Part shown: positions 25,591 through 34,672 of the stretch, piece by piece | Numbering within the stretch: position 1 is the stretch's first letter | How the letters are laid out: the number at the start of each line of letters is the position of its first letter | From: JAXMDC01 sp046349035 | GTDB taxonomy: Bacteria; Pseudomonadota; Alphaproteobacteria; Rhizobiales; Kaistiaceae | Assembly (NCBI GenBank): GCA_046349035.1 | Contig: JAXMDC010000007.1 | Location: forward strand, 1-64,000 | Reading direction: 5' to 3' | DNA: 64,000 nucleotides | Translations under genes and position numbers: made by a program | Notes under the pieces: generated by a model | The model's input: only the letters and a program-made list of their open reading frames with translations | Database searches by the model: none | What the model was told of the DNA's origin: nothing

Positions 25591-26324
25591 GCCGTCCTCT
25601 CCTCACCGTCTCCGGCGTCCACACCTCCTACGGCAGCGTCGTCGCGCTGCGCGGCATCGACATCGAGGTTCGGCACGGCGAGATCGTCACGCTGATCGGC
25701 GCCAACGGCGCCGGCAAGTCGACGCTGATGACCACCATCATGGGGGCTACACCCGCGCACCGCGGCCGGATTACTTTCGACGGCCGCGACATCACTGCCG
25801 AGGCTCCGCACACCATCGCCCGCCTCGCGGTAGCGTTGGCTCCCGAAGGGCGGCGCATCTTTCCGCGGCTTACGGTCCGCGAGAACCTGCAGATGGGCAC
25901 CGTCGCCGCCGGCGGTCGCGAGGACCCCGCCGACTTCGACCGCGTGTTCGCGCTTTTTCCCCGACTAAAGGAGCGACTCGCCCAGCGCGGCGGCACGCTC
26001 TCCGGCGGCGAGCAGCAGATGCTGGCGATCGGCCGCGCGCTCATGGGCCGGCCGCGCCTCCTCCTCCTCGACGAGCCCTCGCTGGGCCTTGCCCCGCTTA
26101 ACGTCCGGCTCATTTTCGACGCCATCGCCGAGTTGAACCGCCACGGTCTGACGGTCTTTCTCGTCGAGCAGAACGCACACCACGCGCTCCGCCTCGCCCA
26201 CCGCGGCTATGTCATCGTCAACGGGCAGATCACCACATCGGGAACTGGAGCCGAGCTTCTTGCTCGGGACGAAGTTCGCGCCGCCTACCTGGAGGGTCGC
26301 GCCGCGGCCCCGGCCGGAGCCTGA
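25587..26324 (+). CDS. livF: Branched-chain amino acid ABC transporter ATPase LivF
   Basis: 245-residue second ATPase: Walker A GANGAGKSTL, VALAPEGRRIFPRLTVRENLQMG around the Q-loop, signature LSGGEQQMLAIGRALM, Walker B LLLLDEPSLGLAP, and VFLVEQNAHHAL. ATG 25587 overlaps the livG stop by 4 bp (ATGA); the open frame upstream is livG in another frame. Forms a heterodimer with LivG to energise LivH/LivM. Confidence 0.97.
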   Translation: MSRPLLTVSGVHTSYGSVVALRGIDIEVRHGEIVTLIGANGAGKSTLMTTIMGATPAHRGRITFDGRDITAEAPHTIARLAVALAPEGRRIFPRLTVRENLQMGTVAAGGREDPADFDRVFALFPRLKERLAQRGGTLSGGEQQMLAIGRALMGRPRLLLLDEPSLGLAPLNVRLIFDAIAELNRHGLTVFLVEQNAHHALRLAHRGYVIVNGQITTSGTGAELLARDEVRAAYLEGRAAAPAGA

Positions 26325-26325
26325 G

Positions 26326-26682
26326 ATGGAAGAGGAAGGCTGGAGCCTCGCTCAGTTCCTGACCAGTTTCCTGGTCGTCACCGTGATCATTGGCGGCAGT
26401 GCCGCATCGCTAACCGGCCGCGCGATCGCGCAGTCCTGGCGACCGCTCTGGATGGCCCTCCTTGCGGTTCTACCGCTGGCCGGCGCGGTGCGCTTCGTCG
26501 ACTTCGTGGTTTTCGCGACGGATTTGGGCTCGCCCTGGCTATACCTCGTCGACCTCGCGGCGCTCCTGCCTGCCGCGGCGGTCGGCCACGCCGCCACCCG
26601 CGCCGGCCAGATGGCGAGAAGCTATCCCTGGGCCGCCGAACGGACCGGCCTCCTGTCGTGGCGGATGCGCAGCGGCGACTAG
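26326..26682 (+). CDS. Small membrane protein between livF and livK
   Basis: 118 residues with three predicted membrane helices (FLTSFLVVTVIIGGSAASLTG, LWMALLAVLPLAGAVRFVDFVVFA and LVDLAALLPAAAVGHAAT) and a short acidic N-terminus MEEEGW. Starts 1 bp after the livF stop, so it is part of the transporter operon. It resembles the small conserved membrane proteins found beside liv operons in alphaproteobacteria (DUF6867-type, from memory); function unknown, perhaps an accessory of the permease. Confidence 0.78.
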   Translation: MEEEGWSLAQFLTSFLVVTVIIGGSAASLTGRAIAQSWRPLWMALLAVLPLAGAVRFVDFVVFATDLGSPWLYLVDLAALLPAAAVGHAATRAGQMARSYPWAAERTGLLSWRMRSGD

Positions 26683-26708
26683 CCTACAGAGCGCCAAGCG
26701 TTTTCCAC

Positions 26709-26769
26709 GTGACATCGGCGACAAAAGCCGTTGGAATGGGGTCGAGGTCGCCGGGGGTGTGACATCGGC
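26709..26769 (+). promoter_or_regulatory. Duplicated 11-bp element upstream of livK
   Basis: GTGACATCGGC occurs exactly at 26709-26719 and again at 26759-26769, start-to-start 50 bp (about five helical turns), in the 114-bp gap before livK. The second copy ends 15 bp before the AAGGAG Shine-Dalgarno. It could be a paired regulator site giving livK its own control within the operon, or a leader RNA element. Confidence 0.35.
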
Positions 26770-26796
26770 AGACCCAGTCAAATCAAGGAGATGCCA

Positions 26797-27903
26797 ATGA
26801 AGCGGACCTTCCTAACCGGTCTGATGCTTGGCGCGGCCGTGCTTCTCGGCGGGACCGCACAGGCACAGGACATCAAGATTGCCGTCCAGGGCCCGATCAC
26901 CGGCAGTGAGGCGACCTTCGGCGCGCAGATGAAGGCGGGCGCCGAGAAGGCCGTGGCCGACATCAACGCCAAAGGCGGCGTCCTCGGGCGCAAGCTGGTT
27001 CTGACCGTCGCGGACGACAAGTGCGACGGGGGTGAGTCGACCAGCGTCGCCAATCGCCTCGCCGCGAGCGGCGTCGTCTTCGTCGCCGGCTCCTTCTGCT
27101 CCGGCGCCTCGATCCCGGCCTCTCAGGTCTACGCTGAGTCCAAGATCGTCCAGATTTCGCCGGCCTCGACCAACCCGAAATTCACCGACCAGCGCCCCGG
27201 CCCCGGCATTTATCGCGTCTGCGGCCGCGACGACCAGCAGGGTCCGACCGCCGCCACGTATATTCTGAAGGCTTTCGCCGGCAAGCGCGTCGCCTTCCTG
27301 CATGACAAGTCGCCCTATGGCGAAGGTCTGGCGGTGGAGGCGGAGAAGGCATTCAAGGCCAAGGGCGGCAAGCCGGTACTCTCCGACAGCTTCAACAAGG
27401 GCGATACCGATTTCAGCGCTCTGGTGACCAAGCTGAAGGCCGCCCGGGTCGATGTCGTTTACACCGGCACCTACCACACCGAGGCCGGCAACCTGCTGAA
27501 GCAGATGCGGGCGCAGGACGTGAAGGCGACGCTGATGGCCGGCGACGCCCTGGTCAGCGAGCAATTCTGGACCATCGCCGGCGCGGCCGGCGAAGGCACG
27601 CTGATGACCTTCTCGCCCGACCCCGCCCTCGACCCCAAGAACAAAGACATCGTCAAGGCCTTCACTGACGCCAAGATCAAGCCGGAGGGCTACGTCCTCT
27701 ACACCTACGCCGCCATTCAGGCGTGGGCCGAGGCGGTGACTGCCGCCAAGTCGCTGGACTTCCCGAAGGTGACCAAGGCGCTGAACGACGGCAAGTTCAA
27801 CACTGTCATCGGCACCATCGACTTCGACAAGAAGGGCGACGTGACCCTCCCCGGCTACGTCGTCTACGCTTGGCACAACGGTGCCTACGGCTACGTGAAG
27901 TAG
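26797..27903 (+). CDS. livK: Branched-chain amino acid ABC transporter substrate-binding protein (LivK/LivJ)
   Basis: 368-residue periplasmic binding protein, type I fold. Signal peptide MKRTFLTGLMLGAAVLLGGTAQAQ, then IKIAVQGPITGSEATFGAQMKAGAEKAVADINAKGGVLG. The Cys pair in DDKCDGG...GSFCSG probably forms the family disulphide, and the hinge segment DKSPYGEGLA is present. The ATG at 26797 is preferred over 26791 because AAGGAG then lies 6 bp upstream. The last gene of the liv operon, ended by a strong terminator. Ligand (Leu/Ile/Val or other) is inferred. Confidence 0.96.
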   Translation: MKRTFLTGLMLGAAVLLGGTAQAQDIKIAVQGPITGSEATFGAQMKAGAEKAVADINAKGGVLGRKLVLTVADDKCDGGESTSVANRLAASGVVFVAGSFCSGASIPASQVYAESKIVQISPASTNPKFTDQRPGPGIYRVCGRDDQQGPTAATYILKAFAGKRVAFLHDKSPYGEGLAVEAEKAFKAKGGKPVLSDSFNKGDTDFSALVTKLKAARVDVVYTGTYHTEAGNLLKQMRAQDVKATLMAGDALVSEQFWTIAGAAGEGTLMTFSPDPALDPKNKDIVKAFTDAKIKPEGYVLYTYAAIQAWAEAVTAAKSLDFPKVTKALNDGKFNTVIGTIDFDKKGDVTLPGYVVYAWHNGAYGYVK

Positions 27904-27929
27904 TCGCGCCCGACTTTTTGGGTTTCGGC

Positions 27930-27967
27930 GAAGCCTCCGGCCGCAAGGCCGGGGGCTTCTTCGTTTT
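27930..27967 (+). terminator. Rho-independent terminator of liv operon
   Basis: 13-bp stem GAAGCCTCCGGCC / GGCCGGGGGCTTC with one G-T pair and a GCAA tetraloop (27930-27959), followed by TTCGTTTT. It starts 27 bp after the livK stop. Confidence 0.92.
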
Positions 27968-28035
27968 GCCGGTCGCATTTACCCGCCGCCCGGTGCGTGC
28001 TAGGCGGTCGCCACAGGGGTTTGCGAGGTATTGAA

Positions 28036-28710
28036 ATGGCACGGCCGGTGTTGATTGCCCCCTCCATTTTGTCCGCCGACTTCGCCCGTCTCGGCGAGGA
28101 AGTGCGCGCCGTCGAACGCGCCGGCGCCGACTGGATTCATGTCGATGTCATGGATGGCCACTACGTGCCCAACATCACCATCGGACCTGCGGTGGTGAAG
28201 GCGCTGCGGCCGCACACCAAGAAGGTGCTGGACGTTCATCTGATGATCGCCCCGGCCGACCCCTATCTCGCGGCTTTCGCCGAGGCCGGCTCGGACATCA
28301 TCACCGTTCACGTCGAGGCCGGACCGCACCTCCATCGCTCATTGCAGGCAATCCGGGCGCTCGGGGTCAAGGCGGGCGTGTCGCTCAACCCGAGCACGCC
28401 GGAGTCGGCGATCGCTTATGTCCTCGACAATGTCGACCTTATCCTGGTCATGAGCGTCAACCCCGGCTTTGGCGGCCAGGCGTTCATCCCCTCGGCGGTG
28501 CAGAAGGTGGCGCGGCTGCGCGAGATGGTGGGCAGTCGCAAGATCGTCATCGAGGTCGACGGCGGCGTGACGCCAGAGACGACCCCGGCGCTGGCTCGCG
28601 CCGGAGTCGATGTGCTGGTCGCCGGCAACGCCGTCTTCAAGGGGGGCGAGAGCGCCTACGCCGGCAACATCGCCGCGATCCGCAGCGCCGCCGAAACGGT
28701 GATGGCCTGA
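28036..28710 (+). CDS. rpe: Ribulose-phosphate 3-epimerase
   Basis: TIM-barrel enzyme interconverting ribulose-5-phosphate and xylulose-5-phosphate; 224 residues. Motifs: APSILSADFARLGEEV, DWIHVDVMDGHYVPNITIGP (metal His/Asp and catalytic Asp), VLDVHLMI, VSLNPSTP, VMSVNPGFGGQAFIP, and VDGGVTPETTP with the second catalytic Asp. ATG 28036 has GAGG 8 bp upstream; the longer in-frame extension has no family support. No Calvin-cycle genes accompany it, so it is probably pentose-phosphate housekeeping. Confidence 0.97.
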   Translation: MARPVLIAPSILSADFARLGEEVRAVERAGADWIHVDVMDGHYVPNITIGPAVVKALRPHTKKVLDVHLMIAPADPYLAAFAEAGSDIITVHVEAGPHLHRSLQAIRALGVKAGVSLNPSTPESAIAYVLDNVDLILVMSVNPGFGGQAFIPSAVQKVARLREMVGSRKIVIEVDGGVTPETTPALARAGVDVLVAGNAVFKGGESAYAGNIAAIRSAAETVMA

Positions 28711-28723
28711 ACGGGCGGTCGGC

Positions 28724-29230
28724 TTGCTGGCGCGGCGCTCAGCGGGTTTCTCCAAGAACCATAGCGCGCTGAGGCGTCCGCTCCTCTTCGGTGCCGCCGT
28801 CGGCCTTGCGGTTGCCGGCGCGGCGGCCGCGGCAGCATATGTCACCGGCCGCCCACTCGGCCCGCGCCTTGGTGCGATTGCCGCAACTCTCGGATTTGCC
28901 GCCGCCGTCGCCGCCGCGGCCGCCTGGCCGCTGGCAACCGCCATGGCCGGCAAGCGTCCGCCGACCGCGCGTTTTGCCGCCATGGCGATCTTGATCGCGC
29001 TCGGCACACTTGTGCTGGGCGGCCTTGCCTTCGTCGCCTCGCGCATCCCGTTCGTCGATTTCGGCGACAGCGCCCTCTTCTCTCGATCGTTCCTCTCCAG
29101 CCTCTTCTGGAGTTCCGCCTCCTCGCTCTACCTCTATTCCGGTACCGGCCCGCGCCTGCTCCTCCCCTTCGCCCCCCTGGTGCTGATCGCCGCCGCCGCG
29201 ATTTTCGCCCGCCGCCGCCGCCAGCAATGA
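28724..29230 (+). CDS. Putative membrane protein of unknown function
   Basis: Not recognised. TTG start 13 bp after rpe gives 168 residues with about four hydrophobic helices (LLFGAAVGLAVAGAAAAAAYVTG, LGAIAATLGFAAAVAAAAAWPL, MAILIALGTLVLGGLAFVAS, LLLPFAPLVLIAAAAIFA), a loop with DFGDSALFSRSFLSSLFWSS, and an Arg-rich end RRRRQQ. Codon positions look like the neighbours. The start is weakly supported (no clear Shine-Dalgarno), but the frame and membrane pattern make a real gene likely. It lies between rpe and purB on the same strand. Confidence 0.6.
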   Translation: MLARRSAGFSKNHSALRRPLLFGAAVGLAVAGAAAAAAYVTGRPLGPRLGAIAATLGFAAAVAAAAAWPLATAMAGKRPPTARFAAMAILIALGTLVLGGLAFVASRIPFVDFGDSALFSRSFLSSLFWSSASSLYLYSGTGPRLLLPFAPLVLIAAAAIFARRRRQQ

Positions 29231-29324
29231 GCGCAATTGAACCACGCTGTGCTTCCGCCGGCGCAGTTGTGCGCCGCTTGCGGCTCTGTTAGAGGGCGCC
29301 CTTCGGCAAACGGGGGCGAGAAGC

Positions 29325-30638
<1,314 letters not shown>

Positions 30639-30643
30639 GCGCG

Positions 30644-30660
30644 CCGGCATGGCCGGTTTT
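30644..30660 (+). terminator. Weak terminator after purB
   Basis: CCGGC-ATG-GCCGG hairpin (30644-30656) followed by TTTT, 5 bp after the purB stop and 11 bp before the convergent katG end. The stem is only 5 bp, so confidence is limited. Confidence 0.4.
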
Positions 30661-30671
30661 CGGACACTCGA

Positions 30672-32828
30672 TCAGCCTAGGTCGAAGCGATCGAGGTTCA
30701 TGACCTTCGACCAGGCCGCGACGAAGTCGCGAACAAACTTCTCCCCCGAGTCCTGGCAGGCATAGACCTCCGCAAGCGCCCGCAACTGCGAGTGCGAACC
30801 GAAGATCAGATCGACGCGCGTTGCCGTCCACCTGACTTCGCTGGTCTTGCGGTCCCGCCCTTCGAAGACGCCGTCGCTACCGGCGGCCGGCTGCCACTGC
30901 GTCCCCATGTCGAGAAGATTGACGAAGAAGTCGTTGGTCAGAACCTCGGGCCGTTTGGTGAACACACCGTGCTGCGAGCGGCCGCTGTTGGCCCCAAGAA
31001 CCCGCAACCCGCCCACCAGCACCGTCATCTCCGGGGCGTTCAGTCCGAGCAGTTGCGCCCGGTCGACCAGCATTTCCTCGGCCGACAGGCGGCGCTTCTC
31101 CTTGAGGTAGTTGCGGAAACCGTCGGCGACCGGTTCGAGCGGCCCGAACGAGGCGGCGTCGGTCTGTTCCTGCGTGGCGTCCATGCGCCCCGGCGTGAAC
31201 GGCACGCTGATGTCATGGCCGCCGGCCTTGGCCGCCTTCTCGATGCCGACCCCGCCGGCGAGAACGATCAGGTCGGCGAGCGAGACCTGCTTCCCTCCGG
31301 CATTAAACTCCCGCTGGACGGACTGGAGCTTCTCCAGCACCGTCGCCAGCTGGGCCGGCTGGTTCACCTCCCAGTCCTTCTGCGGCGCCAGCCTGATACG
31401 CGCCCCGTTGGCGCCACCGCGCTTGTCGGAACCGCGAAACGTCGAGGCTGACGCCCATGCCGTCGAGACGAGCTGAGCCACCGATAGACCGGTCGCGGCA
31501 ACCTTCTTCTTAAGGGCGGAGATCTCCGCCTCGCCGATCGGGGCACGATCGGCCCGCGGTATCGGGTCCTGCCAGATCAGTTCTTCTTTAGGGACCAACG
31601 GGCCGAGATACCGCTGGATCGGCCCCATGTCGCGATGCGTCAGCTTGAACCACGCCCGCGCGAACGCATCCGCGAACTGCTGGGGATCCTCGAAGAAGCG
31701 CCGCGAAACCTTCTCGTAAGCGGGGTCGAAGCGCAGAGCGAGATCGGTTGTCAGCATCGACGGCGTGTGGCGCTTGGCGCGGTCGTGGGCGTCCGGCACT
31801 GTCCCCGTGCCCGCGCCGCCCTTCGGCTTCCATTGCTGGGCGCCGGCCGGACTGGTCGTCAATTCCCACTCGTAGCCGAACAGGTTCCAGAAGAAGTTGT
31901 TGCTCCACCGGGTCGGTGTCGTCGTCCAGATGACCTCAAGCCCGCTGGTGATCGTATCGCCCCCCTTGCCGGAGCCGAACGTGCTCGACCAACCCAGGCC
32001 CTGCTGCTCGATGGTGGCAGCTTCCGGCTCGGGGCCGACGAACGAGGCGGCGCCCGCGCCGTGGGTCTTGCCGAAGGTGTGGCCTCCTGCGATCAGTGCC
32101 ACCGTCTCCTCGTCGTTCATCGCCATGCGATGGAAGGTGTCGCGGATATCCTTGGCCGCTGCCAACGGGTCCGGCTTGCCGTTCGGGCCTTCCGGGTTGA
32201 CGTAGATCAGACCCATCTGCACCGCTGCCAGCGGGTTTTGCAGGTCGCGTTCGCCGCTGTAGCGCTCGTCGGCGAGCCATTTGCCCTCCGGCCCCCAATA
32301 GATGTCCTCGCCCGCCTCCCAGACGTCCTCGCGCCCGCCGCCGAAGCCGAACGTCTTGAACCCCATGGATTCAAGGGCGACGTTGCCGGCAAGGATCATG
32401 AGGTCGGCCCACGAGATCTTCCGCCCGTATTTCTGCTTGATCGGCCAAAGCAGCCGGCGCGCTTTGTCGAGATTGGCGTTGTCGGGCCAGCTGTTGACCG
32501 GCGCGAAGCGCTGCAGACCGGCTCCGGCGCCGCCCCGGCCGTCGCCGATGCGATAAGTGCCGGCGGCGTGCCAGGCCATGCGAACGAAGAGCGGTCCGTA
32601 GTGCCCGTAGTCTGCCGGCCACCAATCCTGCGATCGCGTCATCGCTTCATGCAGGTCTTTCATCACTGCATTGAGGTCGAGGCTCTTGAATTCCTTGGCA
32701 TAGTCGAACCCCCGCTCCATCGGATTGGCTGCCGCCGAATGCTGATGCAGCACGCGAAGGTCGAGTTGGTTCGGCCACCAGTCGCGGTTGGTGAAGGCTC
32801 CCGACATGGGTTTGCTTTGGCTTGGCAA
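30672..32828 (-). CDS. katG: Catalase-peroxidase KatG
   Basis: Bifunctional haem catalase/peroxidase, 718 residues from the TTG at 32828. Both halves of the duplicated class I peroxidase fold are present. The N-terminal active site RMAWHAAGTYR has distal Arg-Trp-His, and the covalent Trp-Tyr-Met adduct residues lie in that Trp, in MGLIYVNPEG, and in the Met of FHRMAMNDEE. The proximal His is in IAGGHTFGKTHG. Start choice: the frame opens at 32888, but the TATAAA there looks like a -10 box; GGAGAG stands 5 bp before TTG 32828, and ATG 32807 is the other candidate. No OxyR gene is adjacent. Confidence 0.96.
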   Translation of the reverse strand: MPSQSKPMSGAFTNRDWWPNQLDLRVLHQHSAAANPMERGFDYAKEFKSLDLNAVMKDLHEAMTRSQDWWPADYGHYGPLFVRMAWHAAGTYRIGDGRGGAGAGLQRFAPVNSWPDNANLDKARRLLWPIKQKYGRKISWADLMILAGNVALESMGFKTFGFGGGREDVWEAGEDIYWGPEGKWLADERYSGERDLQNPLAAVQMGLIYVNPEGPNGKPDPLAAAKDIRDTFHRMAMNDEETVALIAGGHTFGKTHGAGAASFVGPEPEAATIEQQGLGWSSTFGSGKGGDTITSGLEVIWTTTPTRWSNNFFWNLFGYEWELTTSPAGAQQWKPKGGAGTGTVPDAHDRAKRHTPSMLTTDLALRFDPAYEKVSRRFFEDPQQFADAFARAWFKLTHRDMGPIQRYLGPLVPKEELIWQDPIPRADRAPIGEAEISALKKKVAATGLSVAQLVSTAWASASTFRGSDKRGGANGARIRLAPQKDWEVNQPAQLATVLEKLQSVQREFNAGGKQVSLADLIVLAGGVGIEKAAKAGGHDISVPFTPGRMDATQEQTDAASFGPLEPVADGFRNYLKEKRRLSAEEMLVDRAQLLGLNAPEMTVLVGGLRVLGANSGRSQHGVFTKRPEVLTNDFFVNLLDMGTQWQPAAGSDGVFEGRDRKTSEVRWTATRVDLIFGSHSQLRALAEVYACQDSGEKFVRDFVAAWSKVMNLDRFDLG

Positions 32829-32971
32829 GGTCTCTCCGTTCGCTGGGGTTCGCTTGGGTTGCAGCGATTTCTTTATAGCGCCTGCCACGGCTTGAGAATT
32901 GATCCACTTCGTCTCAACCAGCCGCGTGAAAGGCCGGCCACGTTCAGCTGTTCATTGTCCGCCAAAGCAAA

Positions 32972-32991
32972 GGGCCGCCCGAAGGCGGCCC
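32972..32991 (-). terminator. Terminator of the TorF-type porin gene
   Basis: On the minus strand GGGCCGCC - TTCG - GGCGGCCC is followed by TTTGCTTT. It is an 8-bp perfect stem with the very stable UUCG tetraloop and a U-rich tail, 33 bp past the porin stop. Confidence 0.88.
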
Positions 32992-33024
32992 GTCATCGTC
33001 GCTTACGACCGCCGATGAGACGGA

Positions 33025-33801
33025 CTAATGGCCCATCAACTTCGACCAAGCCGTCGCATAGCTCAGCGTTGCGTAGAATCTGGTCTCGCAAGCTCGGGGG
33101 CTGCCAGTGTTGCCGGCGCATTCGGCCGCCGAAAGATTGGTGCCGGACAGACGAAGGTCGAGCGTCACATTGTTGGCCCAGGTGTACGAGCCGCCGACGT
33201 TCCAGGAGATATAGTCGGTCGCCGGAGTGTCGCCCCAGGCGGTGTTCCCCATCGCGCCGGACAGCTTGAACCCGCCGCCGAAGCTGTAGGCCAGACCGGT
33301 CTCGAAATAAGCGTCGCTGGTCTCCGGATTGACGTAGACCTTCTGGGTCGCCGACCAAGCCGGATTGATCGCCCATGTGACGAAGCCATAGACCTCGCCG
33401 TAGTTGCTGCTGCTGTCGGTGTAGACGTAGCGCAGATAGCCGACATCGAAGGTGAAGTCGCCGAACACCGGGCGAAGGCCCACCGAGAGGTCGAGTTCGG
33501 TGTGGTTGGTCGCCCCGCTCGGCGCCGTAAAGTCGACATTGGAGGCCCAGATGCCGGCGTAGAACATGCCGACATCGAGCTCGACCGAGCCCTGCACCGC
33601 CGGCGAATGGTCCGTCTGCGTGATGCCGCGGGAGACGTAATCGGATGTGACGGCCGCCGTGAAGAGGAGATCCCACGACGGTGACGGCGGCGCCGGCATA
33701 GCCGCCGCCTTGCCGCGGCTATAGTCAGCCGCCTCTGCGCTTCCGGCAATAAGCCCAGCCGACAAGATCAGTCCTGCAAGAAGTTTCCCACGTATCAGCA
33801 T
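33025..33801 (-). CDS. TorF-family putative outer-membrane porin
   Basis: 258 residues with a signal peptide ending AGSAEAADY, then a short Pro/Ser linker and alternating amphipathic strands of an outer-membrane beta-barrel. The opening WDLLFTAAVTSDYVSRGITQTDHSPAVQGSVEL and DVGYLRYVYTDSSSNYGEVYGFV are typical of the TIGR02001/TorF family. Substrate unknown. One Cys pair (AECAGN, RACETR) may form an extracellular disulphide. ATG 33801 has GGGA about 8 bp upstream; a TTG six bases earlier is less likely. It ends at a strong terminator. Confidence 0.87.
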   Translation of the reverse strand: MLIRGKLLAGLILSAGLIAGSAEAADYSRGKAAAMPAPPSPSWDLLFTAAVTSDYVSRGITQTDHSPAVQGSVELDVGMFYAGIWASNVDFTAPSGATNHTELDLSVGLRPVFGDFTFDVGYLRYVYTDSSSNYGEVYGFVTWAINPAWSATQKVYVNPETSDAYFETGLAYSFGGGFKLSGAMGNTAWGDTPATDYISWNVGGSYTWANNVTLDLRLSGTNLSAAECAGNTGSPRACETRFYATLSYATAWSKLMGH

Positions 33802-34179
33802 AAGCAAGTCCCGCTTGAGACCGTCGATTCGACAGGTCTACCCCTGGCCAATACGCTGCCGTCCGGCCCAAGGTGGAGCAAGATCAATATTCAGGCAGAC
33901 GCTGTCGCTTTCTGAGCACGTCGGCGATTTTCGGCGGAACGCTGCGGTTTCATCGCAGGGCTCCTGTGGTCGACTCAGCGAATTGCGGGCGGTTGTGGCA
34001 TTCGGGCAACAACGATGTGAGCGGTGAGACCGGGAATCCCCCACAATCCTCATGGCAGCATGGACAAAGGAACCGGCGCGACATACCAGAGCAACTAAGG
34101 CCGAGGGCGGAATTGCGGACCTCGGCGGCCGCGGCGAGGACTTGGCGATCCGAGCCGTTTTTTTCGAGGAGCATGCACC
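33802..34179. other. 378-bp intergenic region between torF-like gene and the TonB cluster
   Basis: No credible gene seen. It should hold the divergent promoters of the porin gene (minus) and of the exported-protein/TonB cluster (plus). The most AT-rich piece is 33879-33896 (GCAAGATCAATATTCAGG). GAGGAG just before 34180 is the Shine-Dalgarno of the next gene. I recognise no Fur box or other named operator. Confidence 0.4.
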
Positions 34180-34590
34180 ATGCGCGTCCACTTGGCGGTT
34201 GCGGGCCTTGCAGTGGCGCTGATCGGTCCGGCCTTCGCCGCCGGCACGATCGGAGTTGAACTCAACACTTTGACGCAGGCCGAAGCTGCCTGCCGCATTA
34301 CCTTCGTCGCCCAAAACACTCTGACCGTCGACATCAGCGAGCTCGGCCTCGAAGTCGCCCTGTTCGACAAGGAAGGGGTGTTTGACCGCTCGATCGTTCT
34401 GAAAACCGGCAGTCTGCCCATCGGCAAGAGCCGGGTCCGCCAGTTCGACCTGCCAACGCTCAGCTGCAAGTCGGTCGGCCGCATCCTCGTCAACGACGTC
34501 ACCGAATGCACGGGAACCGGCCTCACCGCCGCCTCGTGCCTGCGCGTTCTCAACGTCACGACCCGGGCCTCGGTACCGCTCGAGCTCTGA
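34180..34590 (+). CDS. Small exported protein upstream of tonB
   Basis: 136 residues. Signal peptide MRVHLAVAGLAVALIGPAFAAG; mature part of about 115 residues with four Cys (AACRITF, LSCKSVG, TECTGTG, ASCLRVL), probably two disulphides, and a beta-rich pattern (LTVDISELGLEVALFDKEGVFDRSIVLKTGSLPIGKSRVRQFDL). No named family recognised. ATG is preceded by GAGGAG at 8-bp spacing. It is 82 bp upstream of the tonB-like gene and in line with tonB-exbB-exbD, so it may belong to the same energy-transduction unit, as a periplasmic partner. Function unknown. Confidence 0.82.
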   Translation: MRVHLAVAGLAVALIGPAFAAGTIGVELNTLTQAEAACRITFVAQNTLTVDISELGLEVALFDKEGVFDRSIVLKTGSLPIGKSRVRQFDLPTLSCKSVGRILVNDVTECTGTGLTAASCLRVLNVTTRASVPLEL

Positions 34591-34672
34591 GGAGCGCTCC
34601 GCACCACGTCAATAGTGATGACTCCGCCCGGCTTTGCGCTAGAGTGGCGGGGGGTGGGGATGCGAGGCCGAG

